The notes under the pieces are model-generated. The model was not told where the DNA came from, did not search any database, and saw only the letters and a program-made list of their open reading frames with translations. Shown here one piece after another: positions 27,301-36,464 of a stretch of DNA of 64,000 nt. A program made the translations under genes and the position numbers. This DNA is from Indolivaga macrotermitis (GTDB taxonomy: Bacteria; Bacteroidota; Bacteroidia; Bacteroidales; Dysgonomonadaceae), in contig NZ_FQUC01000003.1 of NCBI RefSeq assembly GCF_900128985.1, positions 62,001-126,000 on the forward strand. Direction: 5' to 3'. Within the stretch, counting starts at the first letter, position 1; every line of letters starts with the position of its first letter.

Positions 27301-28781
27301 ACCGCAATACAGACCGTATGAATTTGCTGGTGAATCAGATTCTGGATTTCAGGAAAATACAAAACCGAAAAATGGAACTCAGGGTACAATCGTTTGACCT
27401 GATCTCGTTTGTTTCCCGCTTGATGGGCTTTTTCGAAGGGTTGGCAGAGAAAAGACAGATAGATTTTTCTCTCGAAACATCGTTTTCGTCATATACAATA
27501 TGGGCTGATACAGATAAGCTTGAAAAAGTATTATTTAATCTTATCTCAAATGCTTTTAAATATACACCGGAGGGTAAACAGATAAAAATCGCGATAGAAG
27601 AGATCGATAAGAATATTCGGATCAGTATCAATGATCAGGGGATAGGTATAGAAAAATCAGAGCAGAAGCGGCTTTTCAATAGGTTTGAAACAATAAACAG
27701 TACCCAATTTATCGATCAGGCCGGAACCGGAATCGGACTGTCTTTGGTTAAGGAACTAGTTGAGATGCATGGAGGAAGTATTTATATAGATAGCGAGCCC
27801 GGTAAAGGTGCTACATTTATCATAACATTAAAACAGGGTAAAGAGCATTTCGATAAAAATAATGTTGTTTGGGTTGATGAAGAGCTATCAATAAACAGAG
27901 GTACTGCCAATGCGAAGTCTTTTATTGATATTGACGGAGTAGATAAGGTTATGCCGGAAATGAACAGGGAAACCGACACGACAAAAAAAGCAATGCTGAT
28001 TGTAGAAGATAACAATGAATTGCGTTACTTCTTACGGACAATTTTCGAAACTGAATTTTACATTCTTGAAGCAGAAAATGGAGCAGTCGGATTGAATATA
28101 GCGCGGGCTGAGTTGCCGGATGTAATAATAAGTGATATCATGATGCCCGAAATGGATGGTATTGAATTACTAAGGGCATTGCGGTTAGACTTATCGATCA
28201 GTCATATTCCGGTTGTTTTATTAACAGCAAAATCATCTGTCGAGAACAGGATTATAGGGATCGAGCTGGGCGCAGATGATTATATAACCAAGCCTTTCAA
28301 CGCATACTATCTCAAAGCAAGAATAATGGGTATTCTTCAACAGCGGGAAAAGTTGCAACATTATTACAGCACATTGCTTTTTTCCGAAAGCCGAGAGGAT
28401 GATATTCTCGCGGGATCTCCGGTTACAGAGTCAATAACCTCCAATAACCAGATGTTTATGAAGCATCTGATTGAGTCAGTAGATAAAAATCTGGGAAATG
28501 GTAATCTGACTATAGAAGATTTAGCTCAGGAAACAGGGATGAGCCGCAGTATTTTCTTTAAAAAGGTAAAGAACTTAACCGGATTATCACCTGTTGAGTT
28601 TTTGAAAGATATCCGTATGAAAAGGGCTGCCGGACTTATCAAGTCCAGTGATCTTACAATGTCACAGATCGCTTTTCATGTCGGATTTAATGATGCCCAT
28701 TATTTCAGTAAATGTTTTAAGCAGAAATTCGGAATTACCCCTACCGAATACCGCGAAGGAAAAGAATCTCTTTTCGAATAA
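24375..28781 (+). CDS. Hybrid two-component system protein (HTCS), complete
   Basis: A 1468-residue fused sensor and regulator with a signal peptide (about 1-23). The periplasmic double beta-propeller has many W(I/L)(G/A/S)T-type blades (about 30-760), then a Y_Y_Y domain (about 790-875) and one membrane helix near residue 895. A HisKA domain with the canonical SHELRTPLTL, a HATPase domain (DQGIGI, GTGIGLSLV), a receiver domain (LIVEDNNELRYF, Asp in SDIMMPEMDG) and a C-terminal AraC helix-turn-helix follow. The linker between HATPase and receiver is short. It precedes five exported carbohydrate-active genes on the same strand and most likely controls them. Paralogous to the partial HTCS at the left edge. 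Confidence 0.95.
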   Translation: MTKPLKCAFYVFVMCLCFTIRAQHIPIFTQYTPEDGLEQRTIRKIIQDQKGFIWLATWDGLSRFDGHTFQNYKNTISSFEPSFISNRISFIAEDAFGCIWALGYDKRISRFNPNTDRLTPVLENDWQVRRFFTLSNGHTWVVTENQGLLLMKTDKEDYSLHNENISQKANIPFTTNVNLIFLDKNQKEWILTEKGIYTYSEDKSVYIPFVQGQVFTDAQETSGFIYFSSESGQIWKYNKSTQTYEIIQLPVKNRINTLRLIDSGLLFCGTGANGFFLLSADEKHMRHYNTSTSKGMPDNIIRDVYVDKKGEVWIRQESTGVTHLDPKTGLITHFVLKDKSGNSITGSHQEQIIVEDDSGNLYVHPSGGGFAYYDRLTHKLVPVYNKQLIDGWHESDMIMDIYQDRQGNIWISSFKNGLEKITFKQKQFNLYSSPDFRSEQVDTRAVYIDKDNRLWFGSKYMGVGIYSAERKFLGYLQADGTLSKSGSDFRIMAYSITQDHEGTIWIGTKKSGVISAQPNDKAVTFKLKHFRFKRDDIYSISNDDVWQIYEDSHKRLWFTTWDGGINYLDRRENETYRFINYRNQLKNYPIQTCGRARSITTDNKGNLWIATADGLLVFDENFTDPSKVFFKQIKHIPNDRNSLNNNDIQYLYLTTRRELYIATFGGGMNKLISYNNGVARFKSYTKEDGLLSNILLSMIEDRKGNIWISMVEGLSKFLPEKESFENYTEREFLESIRFNDGAGCYSEADNLLLFNTAEGLLSFDPNEVRKPGYIPPIVFTRLQMGNYQVMPGDSTGILQTNVNDTGQITLIHSQNSFSIHFAALDMTDPQNISYAYRLRGFEDNWHQSDKNYIANYTNIPKGDYVFEVRSTNSDGIWVDNVRQLPVKVLPSFWESNWGILLYIVIGITILSGLFIYYRLRQKVKLEQKLSELKLQFFTNISHELRTPLTLISAPVKNVLEQDNLHPDVRNQLQLVDRNTDRMNLLVNQILDFRKIQNRKMELRVQSFDLISFVSRLMGFFEGLAEKRQIDFSLETSFSSYTIWADTDKLEKVLFNLISNAFKYTPEGKQIKIAIEEIDKNIRISINDQGIGIEKSEQKRLFNRFETINSTQFIDQAGTGIGLSLVKELVEMHGGSIYIDSEPGKGATFIITLKQGKEHFDKNNVVWVDEELSINRGTANAKSFIDIDGVDKVMPEMNRETDTTKKAMLIVEDNNELRYFLRTIFETEFYILEAENGAVGLNIARAELPDVIISDIMMPEMDGIELLRALRLDLSISHIPVVLLTAKSSVENRIIGIELGADDYITKPFNAYYLKARIMGILQQREKLQHYYSTLLFSESREDDILAGSPVTESITSNNQMFMKHLIESVDKNLGNGNLTIEDLAQETGMSRSIFFKKVKNLTGLSPVEFLKDIRMKRAAGLIKSSDLTMSQIAFHVGFNDAHYFSKCFKQKFGITPTEYREGKESLFE

Positions 28782-28993
28782 TACGTGATAGGTTAACATA
28801 AGCAGGTTAAATAATTGTATCAAAGTGGTGGAATAATTGAGTTCTGTATAATATTCCATGTTTGAATAAATTTTTGTATTCGACTTTTTCTCCTAAATCC
28901 TTAATATTGTATAAAAATCAGAATCAGTGAAAAGCGCCTGGTACTGGTATTAGTTCAGTAGAGATCTTGAATCCTAAATTTAATATGTTAGCC

Positions 28994-31990
28994 ATGAAGT
29001 ACAACTATCTTTTTCTGGTACTCCTTTTTTCTACTATAAGCATTATAAGTGGTAATGCTTTTGAGCGGAAGAAGTACAATTTTAATAGTGAGTGGAGTTT
29101 TCAAACAGGAGATTTTCCCGAAGCTAAAAATATAAAGTTCGATGACTGTAAGTGGAAAAAAGTAACTCTGCCCCGGAGTTATAACGAAGATGATGCATTC
29201 AGAGTCGCAATTGACGAACATACTACAGGAATTGTGTGGTACCGGAAACATTTTAAATTACCCAAATCCGATCAGGGAAGGAAAGTCTTTATCGAATTCG
29301 AAGGAATAAGATTCGGAGGTGAGTTTTATGTCAATGGCAGATCGATAGGAATACACGAAAATGGAGTAATGGCCAGTGGCTTTGATATTACAGACTATAT
29401 TGACTATGGAAAAGAAAATGTTATCGCTGTACGTATAGACAATGACTGGAAATACAAAGAACGGGCTACCGGTAGCGGTTTCCAGTGGAACGACAAAAAT
29501 TTCAATGCCAATTACGGAGGCATATCCAAGAATGTCTATTTGCATGTAACGGACAAGCTATACCAGACATTACCTCTGTACAGCAATTTGCAGACAACGG
29601 GTACATATATATATGCCCGGGAAATAAATATCTCGAAAAAAAGTGCAGTCGTACATGCCGAATCGGAAATAAAGAATGAATATGATTCAGATAAAGAGTT
29701 TCGTTTTGTAGTCGAAATAGAAGACATGGATGGAAAAATCGTAAAGAAATACGAAACGCCTGCCATAAAAATAGAAGCCGGAAAAACAGGAGTAGTGAAA
29801 GCTCAGGAGAAAGTAGAAAATATTCACTTCTGGGGATGGGGATACGGTTACCTGTATAACGTATATACGACGCTGTATGTTGGTAATGAGCCAGTAGACA
29901 AGGTGAAGACCCGTACCGGATTTCGTAAAACCGCTTTTCGCGATGGTATGGTATACCTGAACGACCGCGTATTGCAGATGAAAGGATACGCACAGCGCAC
30001 CAGTAACGAATGGCCGTCGGTAGGTATGTCGGTTCCCGCTTGGCTGAGTGATTATAGTAATAAACTGATGGTCGACGGCAATGCAAATCTTGTCCGGTGG
30101 ATGCATGTTACACCATGGAAACAGGATGTAGAATCGTGCGACAGGGTAGGGCTGATACAGGCAATGCCGGCAGGAGACTCTGAAAAAGATGTAGATGGTC
30201 GCCGTTGGGAACTGCGTGTAGATCTTATGCGTGATGCAATCATATACAATAGAAACAATCCGAGTATCCTTTTCTATGAGTCGGGAAATGAATCTATCAG
30301 TGAAGAACATATGGCCGAAATGAAAGCCCTCCGGGATAAATATGACCCTTATGGCGGACGGGCCGCAGGCTCCCGCGAAATGTTGGACAGTAAAATAGCC
30401 GAGTACGGAGGAGAAATGCTCTATATAAACAAAAGTGCACATATCCCGATGTGGGCAACCGAATATTGCAGGGATGAGGCATTGCGTAAATATTGGGATG
30501 AGTATTCTTACCCGTTCCATAAAAACGGAGAAGGCTCCAAGGCTTATAAATCTACCGTAACTAATACTGTGCAGAAAAAGGTAGATGCGACTGCCTACAA
30601 CCAGAATCAGGACTCTTATACTAAAGAAATTGTAACCCGTTGGTTCGATTACTTCCGCATACGCCCCGGCACAGGAAAGAGAGTGAGTTCGGGTGGCGTT
30701 AATATTATATTCTCCGATTCGAATACACACTACCGAGGAGCTGAAAATTATCGCCGGAGCGGCGAGGTGGATGCTATGCGTATACCCAAAGATGCATTCT
30801 TTGCCCATCAGGTAATGTGGGACGGATGGGTTGATATTGAAAATTACCGGACGCACATTGTCGGCCACTGGAATTATACGCCCGAAGTAAAGAAAGATAT
30901 CTATGTGGTATCATCCGGTGAACAGGTTGAACTATTCGTAAACGGTAAATCCAAAGGGATGGGCGAAAGAAGTTCACATTTCCTGTTTACATTCAAAGAT
31001 ATACAATGGGAACCCGGAGTAATAAAGGCGGTCAGTTATGATAGTCATAAGAATAAACTCAGCGATCATGAAATTAAAACCGCAGGAGAACCGGCTTCAT
31101 TGAAGCTTAGTTTGATGCAAGCGCCTGATGGATTTAAGGCCGATGGAGCAGACTTGGTATTGGTACAGATTGAGGTAGTAGATAAAGATGGTCTGCGTTG
31201 TCCGTTAGCCAATAACCTTATAACATTCGATCTGAAAGGCGAAGCAGAATGGCGAGGCGGAATAGCCCAAGGACCGGATAACTATATTTTGTCGAAGGAG
31301 CTACCTGTAGAGTGTGGTATCAACAGGGTGCTGATCCGTTCAACTACCAAAAGCGGTAGTATAAAACTGACAGCTACAGCCGAAGGATTACCTGTCCAGA
31401 CGTTGACATTTACATCAGTGCCTGTAAAAGAATCAAACGGTCTATCGACTTACATTAGCGGAGAGCATCAGCCTAGTAATCTGACGAGAGGAGAAGTATT
31501 GGGAGGAGAATCGTTTAAGGTATCACGTAAGACTGTCGATATCATAGGTGCAGTAACAGAAACAAATCAGGATAAAGTCCGGAACAGCTTTGATGATAAT
31601 GAACTATCGGAATGGTCTAATGACGGAAAACTCAAGACCGGCTGGATTATATATGAACTGGAAAGAGACGCAGAAGTGTCGGAAATAGAACTTAAGTTGA
31701 CCGGTTGGCGTATGCGTAGTTATCCAATACAAATATTCGTAGACGATAAGGAAGTGTACAAAGGGGAAACTGAAAAAAGCCTGGGTTATATCTCTATTCC
31801 TATAACACCGACAAAAGGGCGTTTTGTAAAAGTTCAACTAATTGGTCAAAGTACCGATAGTGATGCTTTTAGCGATATTGTAGAAGTAACAGGTAAAATT
31901 GAATTGGACCTTTACAGGGATCCGAATGCAACAGACGCAAAAGGACAACTCCGGATTGTAGAAATAGATGTACATGAATCAGTGAAATAA
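28994..31990 (+). CDS. Exported glycoside hydrolase family 2 (beta-galactosidase/glucuronidase type)
   Basis: About 998 residues from the ATG at 28994, chosen because it gives a clean signal peptide (MKYNYLFLVLLFSTISIISG); an earlier ATG at 28985 is possible. Order: jelly-roll sugar-binding domain (about 20-190), immunoglobulin-like domain, TIM barrel with the acid/base Glu in FYESGNES and the nucleophile Glu in WATEYCRD, then immunoglobulin-like domains (DUF4982-type) and a C-terminal F5/8-like galactose-binding domain (about 880-975). It removes a terminal beta-linked galactose, glucuronic acid or related sugar. It heads the gene set downstream of the HTCS. Exact linkage unknown. Confidence 0.9.
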   Translation: MKYNYLFLVLLFSTISIISGNAFERKKYNFNSEWSFQTGDFPEAKNIKFDDCKWKKVTLPRSYNEDDAFRVAIDEHTTGIVWYRKHFKLPKSDQGRKVFIEFEGIRFGGEFYVNGRSIGIHENGVMASGFDITDYIDYGKENVIAVRIDNDWKYKERATGSGFQWNDKNFNANYGGISKNVYLHVTDKLYQTLPLYSNLQTTGTYIYAREINISKKSAVVHAESEIKNEYDSDKEFRFVVEIEDMDGKIVKKYETPAIKIEAGKTGVVKAQEKVENIHFWGWGYGYLYNVYTTLYVGNEPVDKVKTRTGFRKTAFRDGMVYLNDRVLQMKGYAQRTSNEWPSVGMSVPAWLSDYSNKLMVDGNANLVRWMHVTPWKQDVESCDRVGLIQAMPAGDSEKDVDGRRWELRVDLMRDAIIYNRNNPSILFYESGNESISEEHMAEMKALRDKYDPYGGRAAGSREMLDSKIAEYGGEMLYINKSAHIPMWATEYCRDEALRKYWDEYSYPFHKNGEGSKAYKSTVTNTVQKKVDATAYNQNQDSYTKEIVTRWFDYFRIRPGTGKRVSSGGVNIIFSDSNTHYRGAENYRRSGEVDAMRIPKDAFFAHQVMWDGWVDIENYRTHIVGHWNYTPEVKKDIYVVSSGEQVELFVNGKSKGMGERSSHFLFTFKDIQWEPGVIKAVSYDSHKNKLSDHEIKTAGEPASLKLSLMQAPDGFKADGADLVLVQIEVVDKDGLRCPLANNLITFDLKGEAEWRGGIAQGPDNYILSKELPVECGINRVLIRSTTKSGSIKLTATAEGLPVQTLTFTSVPVKESNGLSTYISGEHQPSNLTRGEVLGGESFKVSRKTVDIIGAVTETNQDKVRNSFDDNELSEWSNDGKLKTGWIIYELERDAEVSEIELKLTGWRMRSYPIQIFVDDKEVYKGETEKSLGYISIPITPTKGRFVKVQLIGQSTDSDAFSDIVEVTGKIELDLYRDPNATDAKGQLRIVEIDVHESVK

Positions 31991-32079
31991 ATATCTACTA
32001 TGAAAACTAGATTAACCTTTGGCGTGCATGTGTTTATGATGATACAGTACGCTGAAGGCTAGTCATAATAAAATATATT

Positions 32080-32751
32080 ATGAAAAAAATATTGTTTTTC
32101 TTTCTGATTTTATCGCAAAGTACGCTGTTCTCTAGTGCCCAGACGTTATCTAATGATGTTAAAATGGAGGGCATACCCCATAAGATATCATGGATAAACC
32201 GGCCATTGAGTTATGAAGTATTAGGTAATACTTTTGTGTTAACGGGCGACAAAGGATCCCGGCTATTTACTGATCCTCAACAAAAAGAGATCGTAGATAC
32301 TGCACCTATTGCATTGTTTAAGCCTGACGGGAAATTCCAGTTTTACTGTAAGGTTAAGGTCGACTTCAAATCAGTTTTCGATGCCGGGGTACTTGTTGTC
32401 TATTCAAACTCGAATTTGTGGGCTAAGCTGTGCTTCGAGTACACACCTCAATTTAAATATCAGGTAGTCAGTGTTGTCAATAAGAAATATTCGGATGATA
32501 ATAATCATGCTTTTATTGAAAAAGACGAAGTGTATCTCCGGATATCAGGCTTAGGCGGTGGAGCATACGCTTTCCATTATTCACTGGATGGTAGTTACTG
32601 GAATATGGTTCGTTATTTTTATCTGGGTACTGATGATAGTCTTAAAATAGGATTTTTGTCACAATCTCCCCGGGGAGAATCATGTAAAACGGTTTTTTCC
32701 GAAGTAAAATACTCTACAACGTATTTAGATGATATCAGAGGAGGGAAATAA
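32080..32751 (+). CDS. Exported DUF1349 family protein (concanavalin-like fold)
   Basis: A 223-residue protein with a signal peptide (about 1-21). The family is recognised by the strand pattern with FKPDGKFQFYCKVKVDF, a DAGVLVVYS strand, and the C-terminal YFYLGTDDSLKIGFLSQSPR. DUF1349 proteins have a beta-sandwich of the concanavalin A/lectin kind and often sit in glycan-degrading clusters, as binding modules or weak hydrolases. It lies between the GH2 gene and the SASA esterase with 25-90 bp gaps. Confidence 0.82.
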   Translation: MKKILFFFLILSQSTLFSSAQTLSNDVKMEGIPHKISWINRPLSYEVLGNTFVLTGDKGSRLFTDPQQKEIVDTAPIALFKPDGKFQFYCKVKVDFKSVFDAGVLVVYSNSNLWAKLCFEYTPQFKYQVVSVVNKKYSDDNNHAFIEKDEVYLRISGLGGGAYAFHYSLDGSYWNMVRYFYLGTDDSLKIGFLSQSPRGESCKTVFSEVKYSTTYLDDIRGGK

Positions 32752-32777
32752 TTACATTATATAGTTTGGAGATTGCC

Positions 32778-33704
32778 ATGTTAAGAATAAAATCATTGTT
32801 GATCCTTTTTACCTTCTATGCAGTTGTAATGTTTGCTGCTAATCCGGTGAAAGTTATAATCACCGCCGGACAATCGAATACGGATGGAAGGATACTGAAT
32901 ACAGATTTACCGGAATATATTTCGCGTATATCCGAGAAGGAATACCAATACTGTAAATGGAGTAAAGGCAGTACAACTGAAAGGATAACAGGGATATTTA
33001 CACCATTCTGGCCGTCTATTGACAATAAAAATAATCCTAACAGATGGGCATATGATGCGGTAACTTACTATTGGTTAGAACAGGCTTTACAAGAAGACTT
33101 TTATGTTATAAAATGGTCGCTCGGAGGAACGGCTATAGATACAGCATGTACATCGACCAATAAGTATTACTGGTCAGCCGATCCGGGTTGGTTATCGCAA
33201 ACAACATCAACAGCCACGGGAGGTAGATCGCTTCTTCTTTCGTTCGAAGAGAATATTGCAGCTTGTATAGATAGTACCCTTTCTAAATTAGATGGAGGAT
33301 ACGAGATTGTAGCATTCTTATGGCATCAGGGAGAAAGTGATACCAGAGCCGGAGACCGTTATTATGATAATCTGAAAAATATGTTGGAGCATGTCCGCAG
33401 TTTCTTAATTGAAAAAACAAATAACCCCGGATATGCACAATTACCCTTTATTTACGGTACGGTATCGCAACTCAATAAACGATACAATGATAAAGTAGAG
33501 AGTGCTATGTATCGGTTAGCGACGGAAGATAAGAATTGCTATGTAATAGATATGTCACAGGGCGAGTTGCAGAATGATAAGCTTCACTTTACGAAAAAAT
33601 CAGGAGAATATCTTGGTGTACAAATGTATAATGTATTAGTAGAACTAGGTATTGCAGGAACCGAAGCGAGAAAGCTTAATTCAGATTCTTTAAAGTATGA
33701 GTAA
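32778..33704 (+). CDS. Exported carbohydrate esterase, sialate O-acetylesterase (SASA) family
   Basis: About 308 residues from the ATG at 32778, which gives a good signal peptide; an in-frame TTG at 32766 is less likely. Catalytic signatures of the SASA/SGNH group are visible: IITAGQSNTDGR near residue 30 with the nucleophile Ser, and LWHQGESDTRAGDRYY near residue 180. A Asp/His pair is expected near DKLHFTKKSGEYL. These enzymes remove acetyl groups from sugars such as sialic acid or xylose residues. It overlaps or abuts the next gene, so they are co-transcribed. Confidence 0.87.
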   Translation: MLRIKSLLILFTFYAVVMFAANPVKVIITAGQSNTDGRILNTDLPEYISRISEKEYQYCKWSKGSTTERITGIFTPFWPSIDNKNNPNRWAYDAVTYYWLEQALQEDFYVIKWSLGGTAIDTACTSTNKYYWSADPGWLSQTTSTATGGRSLLLSFEENIAACIDSTLSKLDGGYEIVAFLWHQGESDTRAGDRYYDNLKNMLEHVRSFLIEKTNNPGYAQLPFIYGTVSQLNKRYNDKVESAMYRLATEDKNCYVIDMSQGELQNDKLHFTKKSGEYLGVQMYNVLVELGIAGTEARKLNSDSLKYE

Positions 33705-33726
33705 TTACCGGGATAAACCATTTGAT

Positions 33727-34416
33727 ATGATGAAACAAAACCTCTTTTTGAAATTTCTACTATTGCCATTACTAATAATTGTAAGTAGCATCTCTTATGC
33801 TCAGCAAACCGGCCAGAATAAGATGTTGGATAATAAACGGATTGGTGTTATAGGAGATAGTTATGTCCGAAACCACAAGGAACCGGTAGAATATACATGG
33901 CATTATAAGTTTGCGAAAAAACACAATATGGAGTATCATAACTTCGGTCGAAATGGAAACTGTATAGCTTTAGACCGGGCTAGGTTTGGCCAAGCAATGT
34001 ATAAACGCTATACGGAAATGCCGGATTCTCTCGATTATATAATTGTAATAGCCGGACATAATGACACCGGATTACTCGATTCGATTGGAGGTATCGGGCC
34101 ATTTAAAGAGAAAATGTCTGTTCTGTGTAAAGGTTTAGTAAATAAATACCCCTCGGCAAAGATATTCTTCTTTACACGCTGGGTTACTGATGATTTTGCA
34201 GGAAGTGATGCTGAAAAGATAGTAGATGCAATGATTGAGGTCTGTGGTAATTACAGTATCCCTATTTTTGATGCAGCAAGAAAAGGTGGTATTTTCACCT
34301 ATAATGATTCATTTAGGCGTATGTATTTTCAGAAGGAAACAGATACAGCTCATTTAAACTCTAAGGGGCATGACCGTTTTCTACCTGTAGCGGAGAGTTT
34401 CATATTACAATATTAG
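33727..34416 (+). CDS. Exported SGNH/GDSL hydrolase (likely sugar deacetylase)
   Basis: About 229 residues from the ATG at 33727, which begins a normal signal peptide (MMKQNLFLKFLLLPLLIIVS). A frame start at 33697 overlaps the previous stop by eight bases and would add ten odd residues, yet translational coupling is possible. Block I is IGVIGDSYVRNH (Ser nucleophile), block III AGHNDTG (Asn), and block V DTAHLNSKGHDRF (Asp-His). Family members are esterases acting on acetylated or acylated sugars. It is the second of three consecutive putative deacylating enzymes here. Confidence 0.85.
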   Translation: MMKQNLFLKFLLLPLLIIVSSISYAQQTGQNKMLDNKRIGVIGDSYVRNHKEPVEYTWHYKFAKKHNMEYHNFGRNGNCIALDRARFGQAMYKRYTEMPDSLDYIIVIAGHNDTGLLDSIGGIGPFKEKMSVLCKGLVNKYPSAKIFFFTRWVTDDFAGSDAEKIVDAMIEVCGNYSIPIFDAARKGGIFTYNDSFRRMYFQKETDTAHLNSKGHDRFLPVAESFILQY

Positions 34417-34482
34417 TTCAGTTTTTTAACTGTGCTTGATCAGGTTAAATGCATAAAATAAACTATGGAATATCTAAAATAC

Positions 34483-35451
34483 ATGAAACGGTACACTTTG
34501 TTATTCTGTTTCTTAATTATATTCAGTCACATCGTATTAGGAGCCGATCAGGGCGATGTCTCTATACGGATAGCGAAATACAAAGGAGATAAATCGTGTG
34601 CTATCAGCTATACTTTTGATGATGGTTTAGCTGAGCATTATACTTTGTTGGCTCCTTATCTGGATAAGTTAGGGTTTAAAGCTACTTTCTGGATAAACGG
34701 AAGCAAGATAAATAAGGACGGAAGTTCAATACAAGACACTACCCGTATGACATGGGGACAATTAAAGAACCTCTCGGACCGGGGACATGAGATATCTAAT
34801 CATGGATGGGCACATAAGAATCATGGACGGCATACCAGGGCTGAGATTATCGAAGATATTAATAAGAACGACAGTGCCATATATGCAAGTACAGGAGTTA
34901 TGCCACGTACATTCTGCTATCCGAATAATACTAAAACACCGGAGGGTGTTGAACTCGCTTCGAAAAATCGTGTCGGAACAAGAACCGAACAACACTCGAT
35001 AGGAAGTAAATGGACGCCCGAAGATTTAGATAAGTGGGTGAATACATTACTGGAAACGAATTACTGGGGAGTCGGAATGACCCATGGTATAACATATGGT
35101 TATGATGCATTCAAAGCACCGTCTGTTCTTTGGGATCATTTGGCCCGGGTGAAGGCAATGGAAGATTCGGTTTGGGTTGCAACATTTCATGATGTTGCAG
35201 CATACGTAAAGGAAAGGGATAGTATCAAATGGAAGTTCGAGAGAAAGGGTCGTAATCAAATACTTATAACTCCGGAACTGTCACTGGATAAAGACCTTTT
35301 CTCCGAAGAATTAACAATGGTTATAGAGAAAAAGGATATAAACAAAGCCACAGTCGAACAAGATGGAAAGCAATTGCAGGTTAATATATCGCTAAATAAG
35401 GTTTTCTTTGATTTTAATCCTCATGGAGGTATTATTGAGGTCTCTTTTTAG
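34483..35451 (+). CDS. Exported polysaccharide deacetylase (NodB homology, CE4)
   Basis: About 322 residues from the ATG at 34483 (MKRYTLLFCFLIIFSHIVLG signal peptide); an ATG at 34465 is also in frame. The NodB domain shows AISYTFDDGLAEHYTLLAPY (the Asp-Asp metal/base motif near residue 45) and ISNHGWAHKNHGRHT (metal-binding His motif), with FATFW in between. A C-terminal beta-rich part of about 80 residues (from about 245) follows the domain. It hydrolyses N- or O-acetyl groups from a glycan. It ends the HTCS-linked run and is closed by a strong terminator. Confidence 0.88.
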   Translation: MKRYTLLFCFLIIFSHIVLGADQGDVSIRIAKYKGDKSCAISYTFDDGLAEHYTLLAPYLDKLGFKATFWINGSKINKDGSSIQDTTRMTWGQLKNLSDRGHEISNHGWAHKNHGRHTRAEIIEDINKNDSAIYASTGVMPRTFCYPNNTKTPEGVELASKNRVGTRTEQHSIGSKWTPEDLDKWVNTLLETNYWGVGMTHGITYGYDAFKAPSVLWDHLARVKAMEDSVWVATFHDVAAYVKERDSIKWKFERKGRNQILITPELSLDKDLFSEELTMVIEKKDINKATVEQDGKQLQVNISLNKVFFDFNPHGGIIEVSF

Positions 35452-35483
35452 AAGAGTTCTCTGAAATTGTGTTTGGAGAGTCG

Positions 35484-35524
35484 AACCTCAAGATAAAATA
35501 TTTTATCTTGAGGTTTGTTTTTTT
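35484..35524 (+). terminator. Strong terminator ending the HTCS-linked carbohydrate cluster
   Basis: Perfect 15-bp stem AACCTCAAGATAAAA / TTTTATCTTGAGGTT (35484-35498, 35501-35515) followed by a T-rich tail. Confidence 0.92.
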
Positions 35525-35546
35525 AAGAGTAAGTTGAGGAATAATT

Positions 35547-35562
35547 CCTACTTTTGTAGGAT
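35547..35562 (+). promoter_or_regulatory. Promoter with overlapping inverted repeat, FNT gene
   Basis: TACTTTTG (35549-35556) matches TAnnTTTG and sits inside the inverted repeat TCCTAC-TTTT-GTAGGA (35547-35562), 88 bp before the channel gene. The overlap suggests repressor control, or may be coincidence. Confidence 0.4.
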
Positions 35563-35649
35563 GGAAAATGGGATTGAGTAGTTCCATTATTACTATGAAT
35601 AAACACGGTTTCTAGAAACAACTATTCTTTATCTTAATAATTCAGATGC

Positions 35650-36441
35650 ATGATAAACTATTATTCTCCTAGGGAGACTACGCTCAATTTTGCTCAATCA
35701 GCTACTTCCAAGAGCAATTTATCCTTATTCAAGTTTATGCTTATCGCCATATTGGGAGGTGCTTTTATAGCATTCGGAGGAATGCTCTCTGTAATGGTTG
35801 CAGGCGGAATGCCGGGAATTGGTTCGTCCAATCCGGGGTTGATAAAGTTTGTGGCAGGGGCATTATTCCCTGTAGGACTGATTATGGTTTCCATTACGGG
35901 TGCTGATCTGTTTACGAGCGATTGTGCTGCTTTTACTTATCAGGTTTTGCAGAATAAGATCAAGATCAAACTGTTCTGTAAGTTGCTCATACTTTCCTAT
36001 CTCTTTAACTTTATAGGGACTCAACTCGTAGCATTTGTTTTAACTTACGATGTCGGATTATTAGAAAAGGAGCCTTGGCGGGCATATTTGCACCACTATT
36101 CGGAAGCTAAGGTTAATCAGGACTTCCTCAAGGTACTGATAAAAGGCATTGGCGCGAATTGGCTTGTATGCCTCGGTATGTTTATGGGATATTCGGCAAA
36201 AGATATTACGGGAAAATGTATAGGAATATGGATTCCTGTAATGTTGTTTGTGACACTTGGTTACGAACACTCTATTGCCAATATGTTCTTTATACCGGCG
36301 GCTATCTATTCGGGAGCCGACCTTTCGTGGGGAGCCTTTGTTTTACAGAATCTTATTCCGGCTACAATCGGTAACTTTATAGGTGGAAGCCTTTTTGTTG
36401 GCTGCATATATTGGTTTCTATATTTGAAGGAGGATAAATAA
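35650..36441 (+). CDS. Formate/nitrite transporter family channel
   Basis: A 263-residue membrane protein with six hydrophobic segments and FNT-family signatures: AFGGMLSVMVAGGMPGI in the first half, GADLFTSDCAAF at the second helix, GANWLVCLGMFMGYSAKDITG with the characteristic NWLVC, and GYEHSIANMFFIP, which carries the central-pore His region. FNT proteins form pentamers that pass formate, nitrite or hydrosulfide. The nrfHA genes about 7.5 kb away reduce nitrite, so a shared role is possible but not shown. Single gene with its own promoter. Confidence 0.92.
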   Translation: MINYYSPRETTLNFAQSATSKSNLSLFKFMLIAILGGAFIAFGGMLSVMVAGGMPGIGSSNPGLIKFVAGALFPVGLIMVSITGADLFTSDCAAFTYQVLQNKIKIKLFCKLLILSYLFNFIGTQLVAFVLTYDVGLLEKEPWRAYLHHYSEAKVNQDFLKVLIKGIGANWLVCLGMFMGYSAKDITGKCIGIWIPVMLFVTLGYEHSIANMFFIPAAIYSGADLSWGAFVLQNLIPATIGNFIGGSLFVGCIYWFLYLKEDK

Positions 36442-36464
36442 AAGCCTCTCTTCTTTCCGTAACA

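Noticed and set aside
29687-30868. Long minus-strand frames (up to 393 codons) opposite the GH2 gene
   Set aside because: They lie fully antisense to a clear GH2 coding sequence with catalytic motifs and give a Cys/His/Tyr-rich translation typical of antisense shadows.
32000-32062. A 20-codon frame between the GH2 and DUF1349 genes
   Set aside because: Too short, with no hydrophobic or domain signal; probably leader sequence.
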